Positions 51,173 through 58,483 of a DNA stretch of 64,000 nt are shown piece by piece. The notes under the pieces were generated by a model. It had not been told where the DNA came from. It was given only the letters and a program-made list of their open reading frames with translations, and made no database searches. This DNA is from a virus. Each line of letters begins with the position of its first letter. The first letter of the stretch is position 1. The stretch lies in the IMG/VR virus record IMGVR_UViG_3300047322_001237, positions 62,001-126,000 of that record; one strand, 5' to 3'. A program made the translations under genes and the position numbers.

Positions 51173-51687
51173 GCCAGTACCTCGGCCGGCAGCACTGATG
51201 CCTTCTTGATGACAATGTCGATCAGCGGCCAGTCCTGATGGAACCCCTTGTTGCCGGTCTTGACGTTCGCGATCGCGTCGCAGATGTCCTTGCCCTCGAC
51301 GACCTCGCCGAATACTGCGTAGCCCCAGCCGGCCGGGTGCTTCGCGATGTGGTTAAGGAAGTTGTTGTCGAACACGTTGATGAAGAACTGCGCAGTCGCC
51401 GAGTGCGGCTCGTTCGTGCGCGCCATGGCCACCGCGTACTTCGTGTTCTTCAGGCCGTTGTTCGCTTCGTTCTCGATCGGCTTCTGCGTGGGCTTTTGCT
51501 TGCCGTCGGCCATGAAGCCACCACACTGGATCATGAAGCTCGGGATGACGCGGTGGAAGATCGTGTTCTCGTACTGACCACGGTTGACGTAGTCGAGGAA
51601 GTTGGCGACCGTCTTCGGTGCCTTCTCAGCATTCAGGGCGAGGACGATGTTGCCCGCGTTCGTTTCCAGCAGTACTTTGGTGTTCAT
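51169..51687 (-). CDS. ppiB: Cyclophilin-type peptidyl-prolyl isomerase
   Basis: 172 aa, close to the bacterial PpiB length (164). Hallmark [14 protein letters not shown] (44-57) with catalytic Arg46, the [10 protein letters not shown] strand, and [14 protein letters not shown] near the end. No signal peptide, so cytoplasmic. It catalyses proline cis-trans isomerisation and may help fold virion or compartment proteins. Unusual for a phage and likely of host origin. The symbol follows the bacterial family. Confidence 0.9.
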   Translation of the reverse strand: MNTKVLLETNAGNIVLALNAEKAPKTVANFLDYVNRGQYENTIFHRVIPSFMIQCGGFMADGKQKPTQKPIENEANNGLKNTKYAVAMARTNEPHSATAQFFINVFDNNFLNHIAKHPAGWGYAVFGEVVEGKDICDAIANVKTGNKGFHQDWPLIDIVIKKASVLPAEVLA

Positions 51688-51766
51688 CTTGTTCGTCTCA
51701 TGCTTGGTGGAAGAAGATCGACCGCAGCGGGTCGTTCAGAGCATGAGTCGAGGCAGCAAAAAAATA

Positions 51767-51815
51767 CCGGCATAAAGACCAGAGGACCTACAGTCCCCTG
51801 GTCTGGATGCGGCGT
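51767..51815 (-). terminator. Hairpin with CCGGCATAA flank
   Basis: Stem AGACCAG(a)GGAC with GTCC(c)CTGGTCT, followed on minus by TTTATGCCGGTATTTTTTT. The 5' arm on minus, GACGCCGCATC, also resembles the flank. Ends the internal-head-like gene. Confidence 0.8.
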
Positions 51816-51825
51816 CGTTTCCGAC

Positions 51826-52749
51826 CTACTGCGCAGCGTGCGGGTCGTCGAACAGCTTCTCTCCACCGCACAGCAACGTCGCCCAAGCGATCGCAGCGAC
51901 GATCGTGTCCTGGTAGTCGTACAGCGAGAAACGCAACTCGCTGGACGCTTCGTCCGGAATGCCTTGCTCGTAGAAGAAATCACCGATGCGACTCACTCGA
52001 AGGCGCTGGCCCTTGTAGTCCGGCTTGTCCTCCCAGAACTCCTCGTCGAAGTCTGAGGTAGGCAATCGCATCCACGCCTTCTGGCGATACTCCTTGAGCA
52101 CGTCGAGGGCGTTCATCACTGCGGCGCCGGTGCGAACGATGTCGTCTTGCGTGAGTTGAGGCAACTCGGCGCCATGCATCTGGCGTGACGCTTCTCGACG
52201 CACTCGGTCTTCATGGCGCTTGGTCTGATCGTGCTGCTTCTGTCCCGGCACCTTGATCTTTGCAATGACCTCCCCGGCGAACTTCTCGACGACTTCAACT
52301 TTGGGCGGGTGCTGCGACTTGTAGAACGCCTCGATCTCCTTCAATCCATTGCTCAGCGCAGCTGCGTAAGCTTCGAATTCGCCGGCACCATTTTGAGCGT
52401 GATCTACATGTTCCATCTTTCGATGGGCGAACTCCATAGCCTCGACTGGCTTCACGATCTTGCCGTTGACGATCAGGTGCTCCAGATCCCGCTTACCGAC
52501 GTGAATCTGGCGGTTTTCGAAGTGCTTTGCTACCCAGCTGCCGTTCGCAATCGTCTCGTGCACGTGACTCTTCAGCTCGTCCGATTTGTGCCATACCTTG
52601 CTCAGGTCCTCGCGGTGAATTGCTTTGATCTTGCGGAATACCAGGTCATGAAGGAAGTCTCGGAAGCCTTCGATCGCAATAGCTGTCGGTCGCTGGACGG
52701 GGTATCCTTCCATGGCTGCCACGAGCCCTTGTCGTTGTAGTTGTCGCAT
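51826..52749 (-). CDS. Internal-head-like protein outside the main block, 307 aa
   Basis: ATG at 52749 with GGTGG close upstream. AAMEG (site ending at 14) and IAIEGF (site ending at 27) are followed by a short amphipathic helix FRDFLHDLVFRK, the arrangement of the proteins at 19949 to 28375. The rest is helical with a Lys/His/Gln-rich middle. Suggests a dispersed member of the prohead-processed family. Confidence 0.65.
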   Translation of the reverse strand: MRQLQRQGLVAAMEGYPVQRPTAIAIEGFRDFLHDLVFRKIKAIHREDLSKVWHKSDELKSHVHETIANGSWVAKHFENRQIHVGKRDLEHLIVNGKIVKPVEAMEFAHRKMEHVDHAQNGAGEFEAYAAALSNGLKEIEAFYKSQHPPKVEVVEKFAGEVIAKIKVPGQKQHDQTKRHEDRVRREASRQMHGAELPQLTQDDIVRTGAAVMNALDVLKEYRQKAWMRLPTSDFDEEFWEDKPDYKGQRLRVSRIGDFFYEQGIPDEASSELRFSLYDYQDTIVAAIAWATLLCGGEKLFDDPHAAQ

Positions 52750-52814
52750 GTGCCACCAAAGAAAAAAAGAAGTCACATACGATTGCCGGGGCACACGGCC
52801 CCGGCCTACATCGA

Positions 52815-53270
52815 TCAGTTGGACGCCATGATCCGCACAGCTTCCATCCGGTCGACTTGCTTCTCGACGAGCTTCGCGTATTGACGACGGAACTTAGGCG
52901 TCTCAGAGTGATAGGCGCCGATCGCTTTCCAGTTGTTGCCGTGTTCGTCGATCTTGCGGCGCAGTAGCCATGCGCCCGTGTAGATGTTCTTGCAAGCGTT
53001 CATCAGATCCTTGCGCTTCACGCCATACTTCTTGAGCTCGCGCAGGTGAACGGAGTTGATTTGCATCGTGCCCAGATCGACCGTTCCGTTGCGGTTGCGA
53101 TTGACCGCATGCGGATTGTTGCCGCTCTCGACTTCGGCGATCGCGCGCAAGACAGTGGGACTGACGTGATGCTGCTTGGCCGCAGCGTCGAAGCAGTCCG
53201 CGCGGCAGGTGGTTGAAGCAAAGGCCAATACGAGGAGGGCGAGATAGAGTTTGAGTGTCGTTGCTACCAT
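52815..53270 (-). CDS. Secreted lytic transglycosylase (SLT domain)
   Basis: 151 aa. Signal peptide (1-24). AIAEVESGNNPHAVNRN (44-60) contains the catalytic Glu48 in the ES motif, and DLGTMQIN (65-72) completes the SLT signature. Length and signal resemble the small VirB1/IagB-type enzymes. It cuts glycan strands of peptidoglycan, at entry or lysis. The closest partner in the window is the spanin-like protein at its start. Confidence 0.85.
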   Translation of the reverse strand: MVATTLKLYLALLVLAFASTTCRADCFDAAAKQHHVSPTVLRAIAEVESGNNPHAVNRNRNGTVDLGTMQINSVHLRELKKYGVKRKDLMNACKNIYTGAWLLRRKIDEHGNNWKAIGAYHSETPKFRRQYAKLVEKQVDRMEAVRIMASN

Positions 53271-53300
53271 CTTTCTGGTTCTTCCTTTTTGTTGTCACTG

Positions 53301-53326
53301 AAAATAAAAAGCCGCCCGAAGGCGGC
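53301..53326 (-). terminator. Rho-independent terminator
   Basis: Stem GCCGCC-cgaa-GGCGGC followed on minus by TTTTTATTTTC, after the zinc-ribbon gene at 53348. Confidence 0.9.
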
Positions 53327-53347
53327 TCTACTTGCTCTTGCCGAAGT

Positions 53348-53755
53348 TCAGCTCGCCGGAGCCGTCTCTTCTGCGATCTTGTGTGCGGTCCAGTCCCAGT
53401 AGCCGCTGATCGTTTCCTGCTGCGCCACGGCTTCTCGCCACGTCTGACGGGAGATGACCGGATGCTCGCCGTCGCCTTCCGGGTTGTACTTGTCGTCCAG
53501 CGCGCTTCCGGGCAGACCGCAGTCCTGTTCCAGAGTTGCCATCTGGTCGGCAGTGAACGTCTCCACAACCTCGGCCGGCTCAATCACCTGCTCAGTCACG
53601 AGCTTCAGCTCCGTGTCGCAGCCATCGCAGTGCCCGCCGTCGTGGATCCCGCTAAGACCCCAGGATTGGTTGTTAATGTCCCAACGGACGGTCGCGTCTG
53701 CGGAGACATCTTCGCTGCCGCAATAAGGGCAGACCATTTTGTATCGAGCTGTCAT
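53348..53755 (-). CDS. Zinc-ribbon protein, 135 aa
   Basis: CPYC (9-12) and CDGC (43-46) form a four-cysteine zinc ribbon. The C-terminal part ends in a Trp-rich segment (SGYWDWTAHKIAEE) similar to the YWNWTATEI segment of the 61448 protein. AAAGGGAG 5 bases upstream. Unknown function. Confidence 0.7.
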   Translation of the reverse strand: MTARYKMVCPYCGSEDVSADATVRWDINNQSWGLSGIHDGGHCDGCDTELKLVTEQVIEPAEVVETFTADQMATLEQDCGLPGSALDDKYNPEGDGEHPVISRQTWREAVAQQETISGYWDWTAHKIAEETAPAS

Positions 53756-53767
53756 TGCTGCTCCCTT

Positions 53768-54274
53768 TTATTCGGTTAGCGCTGGTGCGGCCGTCTGCTC
53801 GGCAATTTTCTTGGCACGCAGTTCGTCCAGGTACTTCAGATACGCCGCGGCACCTGCGTCGTCTCTCCCAAACTCGGGATAGACCCTCTCGTCCCATTGC
53901 TGAACGAAACTGGGATCGTTGAACCAGTTGCGCGTGTGAAAGAAGAACCGCGCGATGAGGGCGGACGCCGTGGTCACGATCAATTCGTGCGGTGTTCCCG
54001 CAGCCATGGTGTAGCTGCCGAAGTCGAGCAATTCGGGCTTGTATTCAGGCACTCCACGGAAGTAGACGAATGTTTCGCCCGTTTTCTCGTTGACCGACAC
54101 CATCGCGTTCAGGTTCTCCGGCGAGATCGCCAGCGAGGGAACCGGCTGCTTGCGCAGTCGTAGCTTCGAAGATTCGAAGACACCGATGTTCGGTAAGTTG
54201 CGTTTGCCCAGATCGCGAATGATGTCGACCATCAGGTCTTGTTCGCGGTAATTCTCGATGCGGAAGATTTCCAT
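53768..54274 (-). CDS. Hypothetical protein, 168 aa
   Basis: Not recognised. AGGAG 7 bases upstream. Mixed alpha/beta with a hydrophobic strand-rich core and an Ala/Lys helical C-terminus. Overlaps the upstream stop, so co-translated with the 172-aa gene. Confidence 0.65.
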   Translation of the reverse strand: MEIFRIENYREQDLMVDIIRDLGKRNLPNIGVFESSKLRLRKQPVPSLAISPENLNAMVSVNEKTGETFVYFRGVPEYKPELLDFGSYTMAAGTPHELIVTTASALIARFFFHTRNWFNDPSFVQQWDERVYPEFGRDDAGAAAYLKYLDELRAKKIAEQTAAPALTE

Positions 54275-54792
54275 TACTGCGCTCCTGTTTCTTGCATCAT
54301 CGAGCGGACCAGTTCTTCGGCACCGGCCATGTGCCTCCAGTTGGCCCGCGAACCGTAGCGCTCGTGCGCCAGGGAGGCATCGCTCGGATCGTTGAGGTCG
54401 TAGACGATCTCCTCATATGCGCAAGCCACATGACGCGCCCACGGATCCACCAGCCATCGGCCATCGATGATGGCGAAGTCGTGGCCGCCCGGGTGCCACT
54501 GCTTTCGCGCGAAATCGCAATCGGGGTTGGCTGCGTTGGTGAAGCCGAAGATCTGGGTATGTGACGGGAAGCGGCGATAGACCTGCATCGCATAGTGGGT
54601 GCAACGCACTGCATCCGTGCCGTCCGGGAACTGCGATTCCACGTCGTCCATCGGTTTTCCGTGGCGGACGTAGTACTCCGTTACCTGCGTCGGGGTATAC
54701 AGCTTGCCCGCTTGGTCGATGTATCGGATGCCGAGCGCCTCTTCGTGTCCGAAAAACTCATGGATGACGCGCTTATCGAGATTCAAGTTCAT
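54274..54792 (-). CDS. Possible papain-fold (Cys/His/Asp) protein, 172 aa
   Basis: AAGGA 9 bases upstream. VRCTHYAM, GGHDFAIIDGRWLVDPW place Cys, His and Asp in the order and spacing seen in small papain-like or transglutaminase-like folds. There is no signal peptide. An enzymatic role is inferred from this triad-like layout only. Confidence 0.65.
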   Translation of the reverse strand: MNLNLDKRVIHEFFGHEEALGIRYIDQAGKLYTPTQVTEYYVRHGKPMDDVESQFPDGTDAVRCTHYAMQVYRRFPSHTQIFGFTNAANPDCDFARKQWHPGGHDFAIIDGRWLVDPWARHVACAYEEIVYDLNDPSDASLAHERYGSRANWRHMAGAEELVRSMMQETGAQ

Positions 54793-54866
54793 TTGTGATG
54801 TTCCTTGTTAGTCCTGCTTAATAGAAATCATGTGCTTCACCTTGTTTCACCTTCTAGGAAAAGCAC

Positions 54867-55649
54867 ATGACGCATGTTGTTTCGAAGCACCCGTATCGCC
54901 GTCGCAAGGACCGCCCTGATTCCCGCGACCACAAGTACCGTCTCCATCTGACGGCGCCTGTCCCCTCGCAAGATCTACCGCGCCAGGTGGACCTTCGTCC
55001 CGGTTGCTCACCCATCGAGAACCAGGGCGATCTTGGCTCCTGCACCGGTCACGCCATCGTCGGCGCGCTCGAATACGAAGAGAACGCTCAGCAGGAGCAG
55101 GTGGTCCAGCTCTCGCGTCTGTTCGTCTACTACAACGAGCGGGCTATCGAAGGCACGATCTACGAAGACGCCGGCGCGGAGATCCGCGATGGCATCAAGG
55201 CGATTGCACAGTACGGCGTGGCCAAGGAAAATCTGTGGCCGTACGACCCGGCGCAGTTCACGGTCAAGCCGTCGCTCGAGGCGTACAACGACGCGATGAA
55301 CCGTCGCGCGCTGCAGTATCAGAGCGTGGCGCAAACGCTGGACGCGATGACGCACTGCCTGGCAGTGTTCAAGCGCCCGATCGTGATGGGCATCCAGGTC
55401 TTCGAGAGCTTCGAGTCGGAGGAGGTGGCTCGTACGGGCGTGGTGCCGATGCCGCGGGTGGGCTACGAGCAGTGTCTGGGCGGACACGCGGTGCTGTGTG
55501 TGGGATACGACCTCGACAAGGAGGTCTTCATCTTCCGCAACAGCTGGGGACCGGAGTGGGGCGATGCGGGGTATTTCTACCTGCCGTTAAACTACGTTTT
55601 GAACCCGAACTTGGCAGAAGACTTCTGGATTATTCAGAAGATCAGCTGA
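54867..55649 (+). CDS. Papain-like (C1A) cysteine protease, 260 aa
   Basis: Gln53, GDLGSC with Cys59, GGHAVLCVGYD with His207, and FRNSWGPEWGDAGYFYLP with Asn225 give the full C1A active site. The propeptide is short (about 45 residues) and there is no signal peptide. It would cut proteins in the cytoplasm or in the virion. AGGA 6 bases upstream. Plus-strand island among minus-strand genes; a flank-type terminator follows. Confidence 0.85.
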   Translation: MTHVVSKHPYRRRKDRPDSRDHKYRLHLTAPVPSQDLPRQVDLRPGCSPIENQGDLGSCTGHAIVGALEYEENAQQEQVVQLSRLFVYYNERAIEGTIYEDAGAEIRDGIKAIAQYGVAKENLWPYDPAQFTVKPSLEAYNDAMNRRALQYQSVAQTLDAMTHCLAVFKRPIVMGIQVFESFESEEVARTGVVPMPRVGYEQCLGGHAVLCVGYDLDKEVFIFRNSWGPEWGDAGYFYLPLNYVLNPNLAEDFWIIQKIS

Positions 55650-55662
55650 TGCAGTAGCTTTT

Positions 55663-55702
55663 GGCAAAGGGGCGCAAGTCCCCTTTGCTATTATGCCGTC
55701 AG
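55663..55702. terminator. Hairpin with TTATGCCGTCAG flank
   Basis: Stem GGCAAAGGGG...CCCCTTTGC between convergent genes, then TATTATGCCGTCAG. The flank also encodes the last residues and stop codon of the minus-strand gene (Leu-Thr-Ala-stop). Confidence 0.75.
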
Positions 55703-56035
55703 TTCACCAGAGCTAATGAAGAAAAAGCGATCCTTCTCCGACGAATAGCACAGGCCGCACCGAACCAGATCGTGAACAATCCCCAATGTCGCCACTTGCT
55801 TGAAGCGCTCGGTGTCGGCGGTGTACCAAACGTGGGAGGAGCGCACGCACTCAATCATCGGTTGCAGTGAATAGTTTTGCAAATTGGGGCAGAGACGATC
55901 GAGCACGATCATCGCGTGAACGTCAGGTCGACTTGCCAGCTTGAGCGCAACCTTATCGAAGTCGCAATAATCATCGAGCGACTTGAAAAGATCAGCCAAC
56001 TCCTCGTTGGTCATGTCCTTGATGAGCTTATTCAT
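55691..56035 (-). CDS. Hypothetical protein, 114 aa
   Basis: ATG at 56035 with AAAGGA 7 bases upstream is preferred over 56065. Helical N-terminus with acidic residues (NEELADLFKSLDDYCDF), then a mixed domain with several cysteines. Ends in LTA encoded by the recurring motif CTGACGGCATAA. Confidence 0.7.
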   Translation of the reverse strand: MNKLIKDMTNEELADLFKSLDDYCDFDKVALKLASRPDVHAMIVLDRLCPNLQNYSLQPMIECVRSSHVWYTADTERFKQVATLGIVHDLVRCGLCYSSEKDRFFFISSGELTA

Positions 56036-56071
56036 GCTGTTTCCTTTCTCGTTGGTGTCGTTCATTTGCTT

Positions 56072-56083
56072 TTATGCCGTCAG
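56072..56083 (-). repeat. CTGACGGCATAA element without hairpin
   Basis: Exact copy of the terminator-linked motif at the end of the 86-aa gene, encoding Leu-Thr-Ala-stop, but with no hairpin after it and the next gene starting close by. Shows that the motif can occur apart from the stem. Confidence 0.7.
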
Positions 56084-56332
56084 CGCGAGATCTACTTCTT
56101 CCGTCTCACGCGGCTCGGTCAATGCGTTGATCCAGTTCTGCATGAAGTTGGTGACCGGTATCCCATACGACTCCGTCCAGTGAAAGATGACCGGTCGCGC
56201 GCCTCGGCGATGAGGATACCGTACCCGCTTCTTCAGTGGCTCTCGTGTAAGGCGATGCGACACCACGCGAACGTGTGTTTCACGATGCGCCTTCGAGGGC
56301 CGACGCTTTCTTAGGCTTGTATATCGAATCAT
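56072..56332 (-). CDS. Basic protein, 86 aa
   Basis: N-terminal half strongly Arg/His/Lys-rich, C-terminal half acidic-aromatic (VIFHWTESYGIPVTNFM). Weak ribosome binding site. Ends in the LTA-stop motif. Confidence 0.6.
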   Translation of the reverse strand: MIRYTSLRKRRPSKAHRETHVRVVSHRLTREPLKKRVRYPHRRGARPVIFHWTESYGIPVTNFMQNWINALTEPRETEEVDLALTA

Positions 56333-56338
56333 GTTGCT

Positions 56339-56899
56339 TCAATAAAGCTTAGAGATGACATACGCGCCGTCCTTGCCGGAAGGCTCGACCTTGTGCATGG
56401 TGCAGTTGTCCTCACCCCAGTTATCGCAGAACGCGACACCGACGTTCGAACGGTTCCCGTTCTCGTCGAAGCAGTTGGACTCCGACGACTTGCGAACTTC
56501 ATACGCAAGCTGCTTGTCCGTCGAAACGAAGCCCTCGGTCTTCGCCTCATTCCAGACAAGGTAAAACTCCTTCCCCTCGCTCTGGTGCTGAGCCGCGGCC
56601 GTCAATGCGTCTCGATGCGTGTCCATGAAGCCGCTGACCGCTGCGCCGAGGTTCTTCAGTCCCGCTTGCAGGCGCTCGATCATCGTCTCGATGTCTTCTT
56701 TCTCCAACACCACCCAGTACTCGCCGTTCATGCGCAGCACGCGCCAGTCCGGGTCATCGAGAAGGCCTTTGTCGGCAGCCGTGCCTTCCGGTGTGGTTCT
56801 TTTCTCTACACCGAAGCGTTCCTTGTTATAAATGTCGTAGGGGAAGTAGATGGACCCTTCAGGGAGGCCTCCCAGTTCGTGGCGTGCAACGAGTTTCAT
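56339..56899 (-). CDS. Hypothetical protein, 186 aa
   Basis: Not recognised. Mixed alpha/beta with a central helix (EKEDIETMIERLQAGLKNLG) and cysteines near the end. A Gly/Pro-rich beginning. Unknown function. Confidence 0.65.
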   Translation of the reverse strand: MKLVARHELGGLPEGSIYFPYDIYNKERFGVEKRTTPEGTAADKGLLDDPDWRVLRMNGEYWVVLEKEDIETMIERLQAGLKNLGAAVSGFMDTHRDALTAAAQHQSEGKEFYLVWNEAKTEGFVSTDKQLAYEVRKSSESNCFDENGNRSNVGVAFCDNWGEDNCTMHKVEPSGKDGAYVISKLY

Positions 56900-56905
56900 T
56901 TTTAT

Positions 56906-57307
56906 TTATTCCAAAGGTCCAAAGCCCATCAGGCGTGATTGTTTGCGGACCGCTTCCCGGAAGGCGGTCATGTCGACTTCGTCCTTTCCCTGTGGCCAGT
57001 GGCAACCCAGAAAGAAATGAGCGACGGCATCGAGGACGAGATCGTCCACTTCGGTATCGCGTTCGTACAACGCCAGCTTGATGCGGGCGTGCGGGTAGAG
57101 GCTCAGGATGCTCTCGACCTTCTCCGGATTGAAAGACAGGTCAGTGTGTTCCTTCAGAAAGCGCGCGACGTCCTGATAGAGTTCAGGCCGTGGCGTCGCT
57201 TGGCGGTTGTCGTGAAGGAGGCGGGAGATGTTTCGCTGGATCGACAGAAACGCGCTACGGTCGTCGCTCGCTTCTTTCATCACGAATTCGGGTGTCGTGC
57301 TGAACAT
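56906..57307 (-). CDS. Hypothetical protein, 133 aa
   Basis: ATG at 57307 with AGGAG 7 bases upstream. Helical throughout, rich in Arg, Asp and Leu. Unknown function. Co-directional with the 74-aa gene. Confidence 0.65.
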   Translation of the reverse strand: MFSTTPEFVMKEASDDRSAFLSIQRNISRLLHDNRQATPRPELYQDVARFLKEHTDLSFNPEKVESILSLYPHARIKLALYERDTEVDDLVLDAVAHFFLGCHWPQGKDEVDMTAFREAVRKQSRLMGFGPLE

Positions 57308-57317
57308 GGCATGTCTC

Positions 57318-57542
57318 CTATTCCTTACGCAGACGCACACCGAAGACGTCGCCCTTATGCCAGCCGCGCGCCATGAAGTCCGCGTAGCTCGTGTACCCCG
57401 AGGTCGTCGGTGCCCAGGGCGTGATGACCGGGGCGCGCTGCACGCGGGAGATAATCAGGAAGCTCGGCTTCGGTGCCTTCAGGCGCGAATCGCGACGCAT
57501 GCGGTTGAACTTGATGCGGAGCTTGGTGGTTTTGCTATGCAT
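57318..57542 (-). CDS. Basic protein, 74 aa
   Basis: Lys/Arg-rich N-terminal half (KTTKLRIKFNRMRRDSRLKA), then a Pro/Thr-rich and Gly/Trp part. Heads a unit driven by candidate early promoter P6, whose core lies 53 bp upstream. Possible nucleic-acid binder. Confidence 0.65.
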   Translation of the reverse strand: MHSKTTKLRIKFNRMRRDSRLKAPKPSFLIISRVQRAPVITPWAPTTSGYTSYADFMARGWHKGDVFGVRLRKE

Positions 57543-57594
57543 GGTGTTTTCTGCTTATTGGGTCACGAAACATCGAGGTCGATGTACCGTGTTG

Positions 57595-57612
57595 GTGATA
57601 TGCGTCTGAGAT
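57595..57612 (-). promoter_or_regulatory. Candidate early promoter P6
   Basis: Minus strand ATCTCAGACGCATATCAC. Same frame as P1, P3, P5 and P7. Its distance to the next start (53 bp) equals that of P7. Confidence 0.55.
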
Positions 57613-57621
57613 GATCTTGAA

Positions 57622-57644
57622 TAAAAAAAGGGACCGAGGTCCCC
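57622..57644 (-). terminator. Rho-independent terminator of the toxin-antitoxin unit
   Basis: Stem GGGACC-gag... -GGTCCC followed on minus by TTTTTTTATTC, after the toxin-like gene. Confidence 0.85.
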
Positions 57645-57667
57645 TGTGTCATTGAACGCGGGATGTG

Positions 57668-58030
57668 TTACTCGTCGACCGACAACGGATACGCCGCCTG
57701 CCGGTGGTGTTTGACCGAGAGGAAAACGATGCGAGTGTCGGAATGGCCGTATAGGAGGGAGTGGTGCTGCAACACGCGTTCACGCAGGTGGTCGAGCTTG
57801 AATTCTTTCATGAGACTCGCCAACTTTACTTTTTGCTCATCCGTGGCTTCGGGGGGATCATAGTGCTTGCAGAGGCCGGGGCGGGCTACGACGAGTCGCG
57901 CGAATCGATCTAGTTCCTCTTCGAGTGCTGCGGACCTGCGGGGAGCGGAATTCACGTCTTGGTCGAGCATGAATTCCGCGATTGCATCCATCGATCGATG
58001 GTAACTTCGGGCCTGCGTGATTTTTATCAT
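57668..58030 (-). CDS. ParE/RelE-like toxin, 120 aa
   Basis: AIAEFMLDQD in the N-terminal helix and RIVFLSVKHHRQAAYPL near the C-terminus match the ParE/RelE toxin fold, in which the final strand and basic/His residues contact the target. Its ATG overlaps the stop of the antitoxin gene by 4 bp. Target (gyrase for ParE, ribosome-bound mRNA for RelE) cannot be told from sequence alone. Confidence 0.7.
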   Translation of the reverse strand: MIKITQARSYHRSMDAIAEFMLDQDVNSAPRRSAALEEELDRFARLVVARPGLCKHYDPPEATDEQKVKLASLMKEFKLDHLRERVLQHHSLLYGHSDTRIVFLSVKHHRQAAYPLSVDE

Positions 58031-58353
58031 CCTTTCGCTTGCGCCTCCGCAGCTCGACGGCGCACGCGCTCAAGGCGTTCTTGAGAGAGTTGACGACCTT
58101 CCTCTTCCGAGATGGTTCCTTCGCGCAGTGATTCCAATGCCCCGATTACCTCGTCCACCGAGAACGCGCTTGGGGCGTTATCCTGCGGATGGAGGAGTTG
58201 ATCGTAGGTCTCGGCGTCGATCACGACGGCGCGCGGCGTGCCGTCCTTCTCCCGAAGCAACTTGACGCTGCCGCCGTGCATTCCATCAACCAGCTCGCGC
58301 ATAGGCGCGCCAAGCGCGTCAATCGAGACGTCTTCCACGATGGGAGTTGCCAT
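58027..58353 (-). CDS. Phd/YefM-like antitoxin, 108 aa
   Basis: SVKLLREKDGTPRAVVIDAE (29-48) followed by TYDQLL is the Phd/YefM-type N-terminal fold that binds operator DNA. The C-terminal part is acidic then Arg/Glu-rich, the flexible region that wraps the toxin. AGGAG 8 bases upstream. Directly upstream of the toxin gene in the usual antitoxin-first order. Confidence 0.75.
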   Translation of the reverse strand: MATPIVEDVSIDALGAPMRELVDGMHGGSVKLLREKDGTPRAVVIDAETYDQLLHPQDNAPSAFSVDEVIGALESLREGTISEEEGRQLSQERLERVRRRAAEAQAKG

Positions 58354-58385
58354 TGTTCAAGCTCCTGTAACTTGCTGATTTCACG

Positions 58386-58414
58386 ACATTACTTGAACGG
58401 GGCAGCGCGGTCAA
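58386..58414 (-). promoter_or_regulatory. Sigma70 promoter of the toxin-antitoxin operon
   Basis: Minus strand TTGACC (58409-58414), 17-bp spacer, TAATGT (58386-58391), 33 bp before the antitoxin start. A near-consensus host promoter, unlike the phage-type motifs elsewhere. Confidence 0.65.
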
Positions 58415-58483
58415 TGCTCTGTCCCTTTTTTGTCGTTTCGATCGTTAGCAAACGTTTCCCGTGAAACTATTAGGGACGCGACC

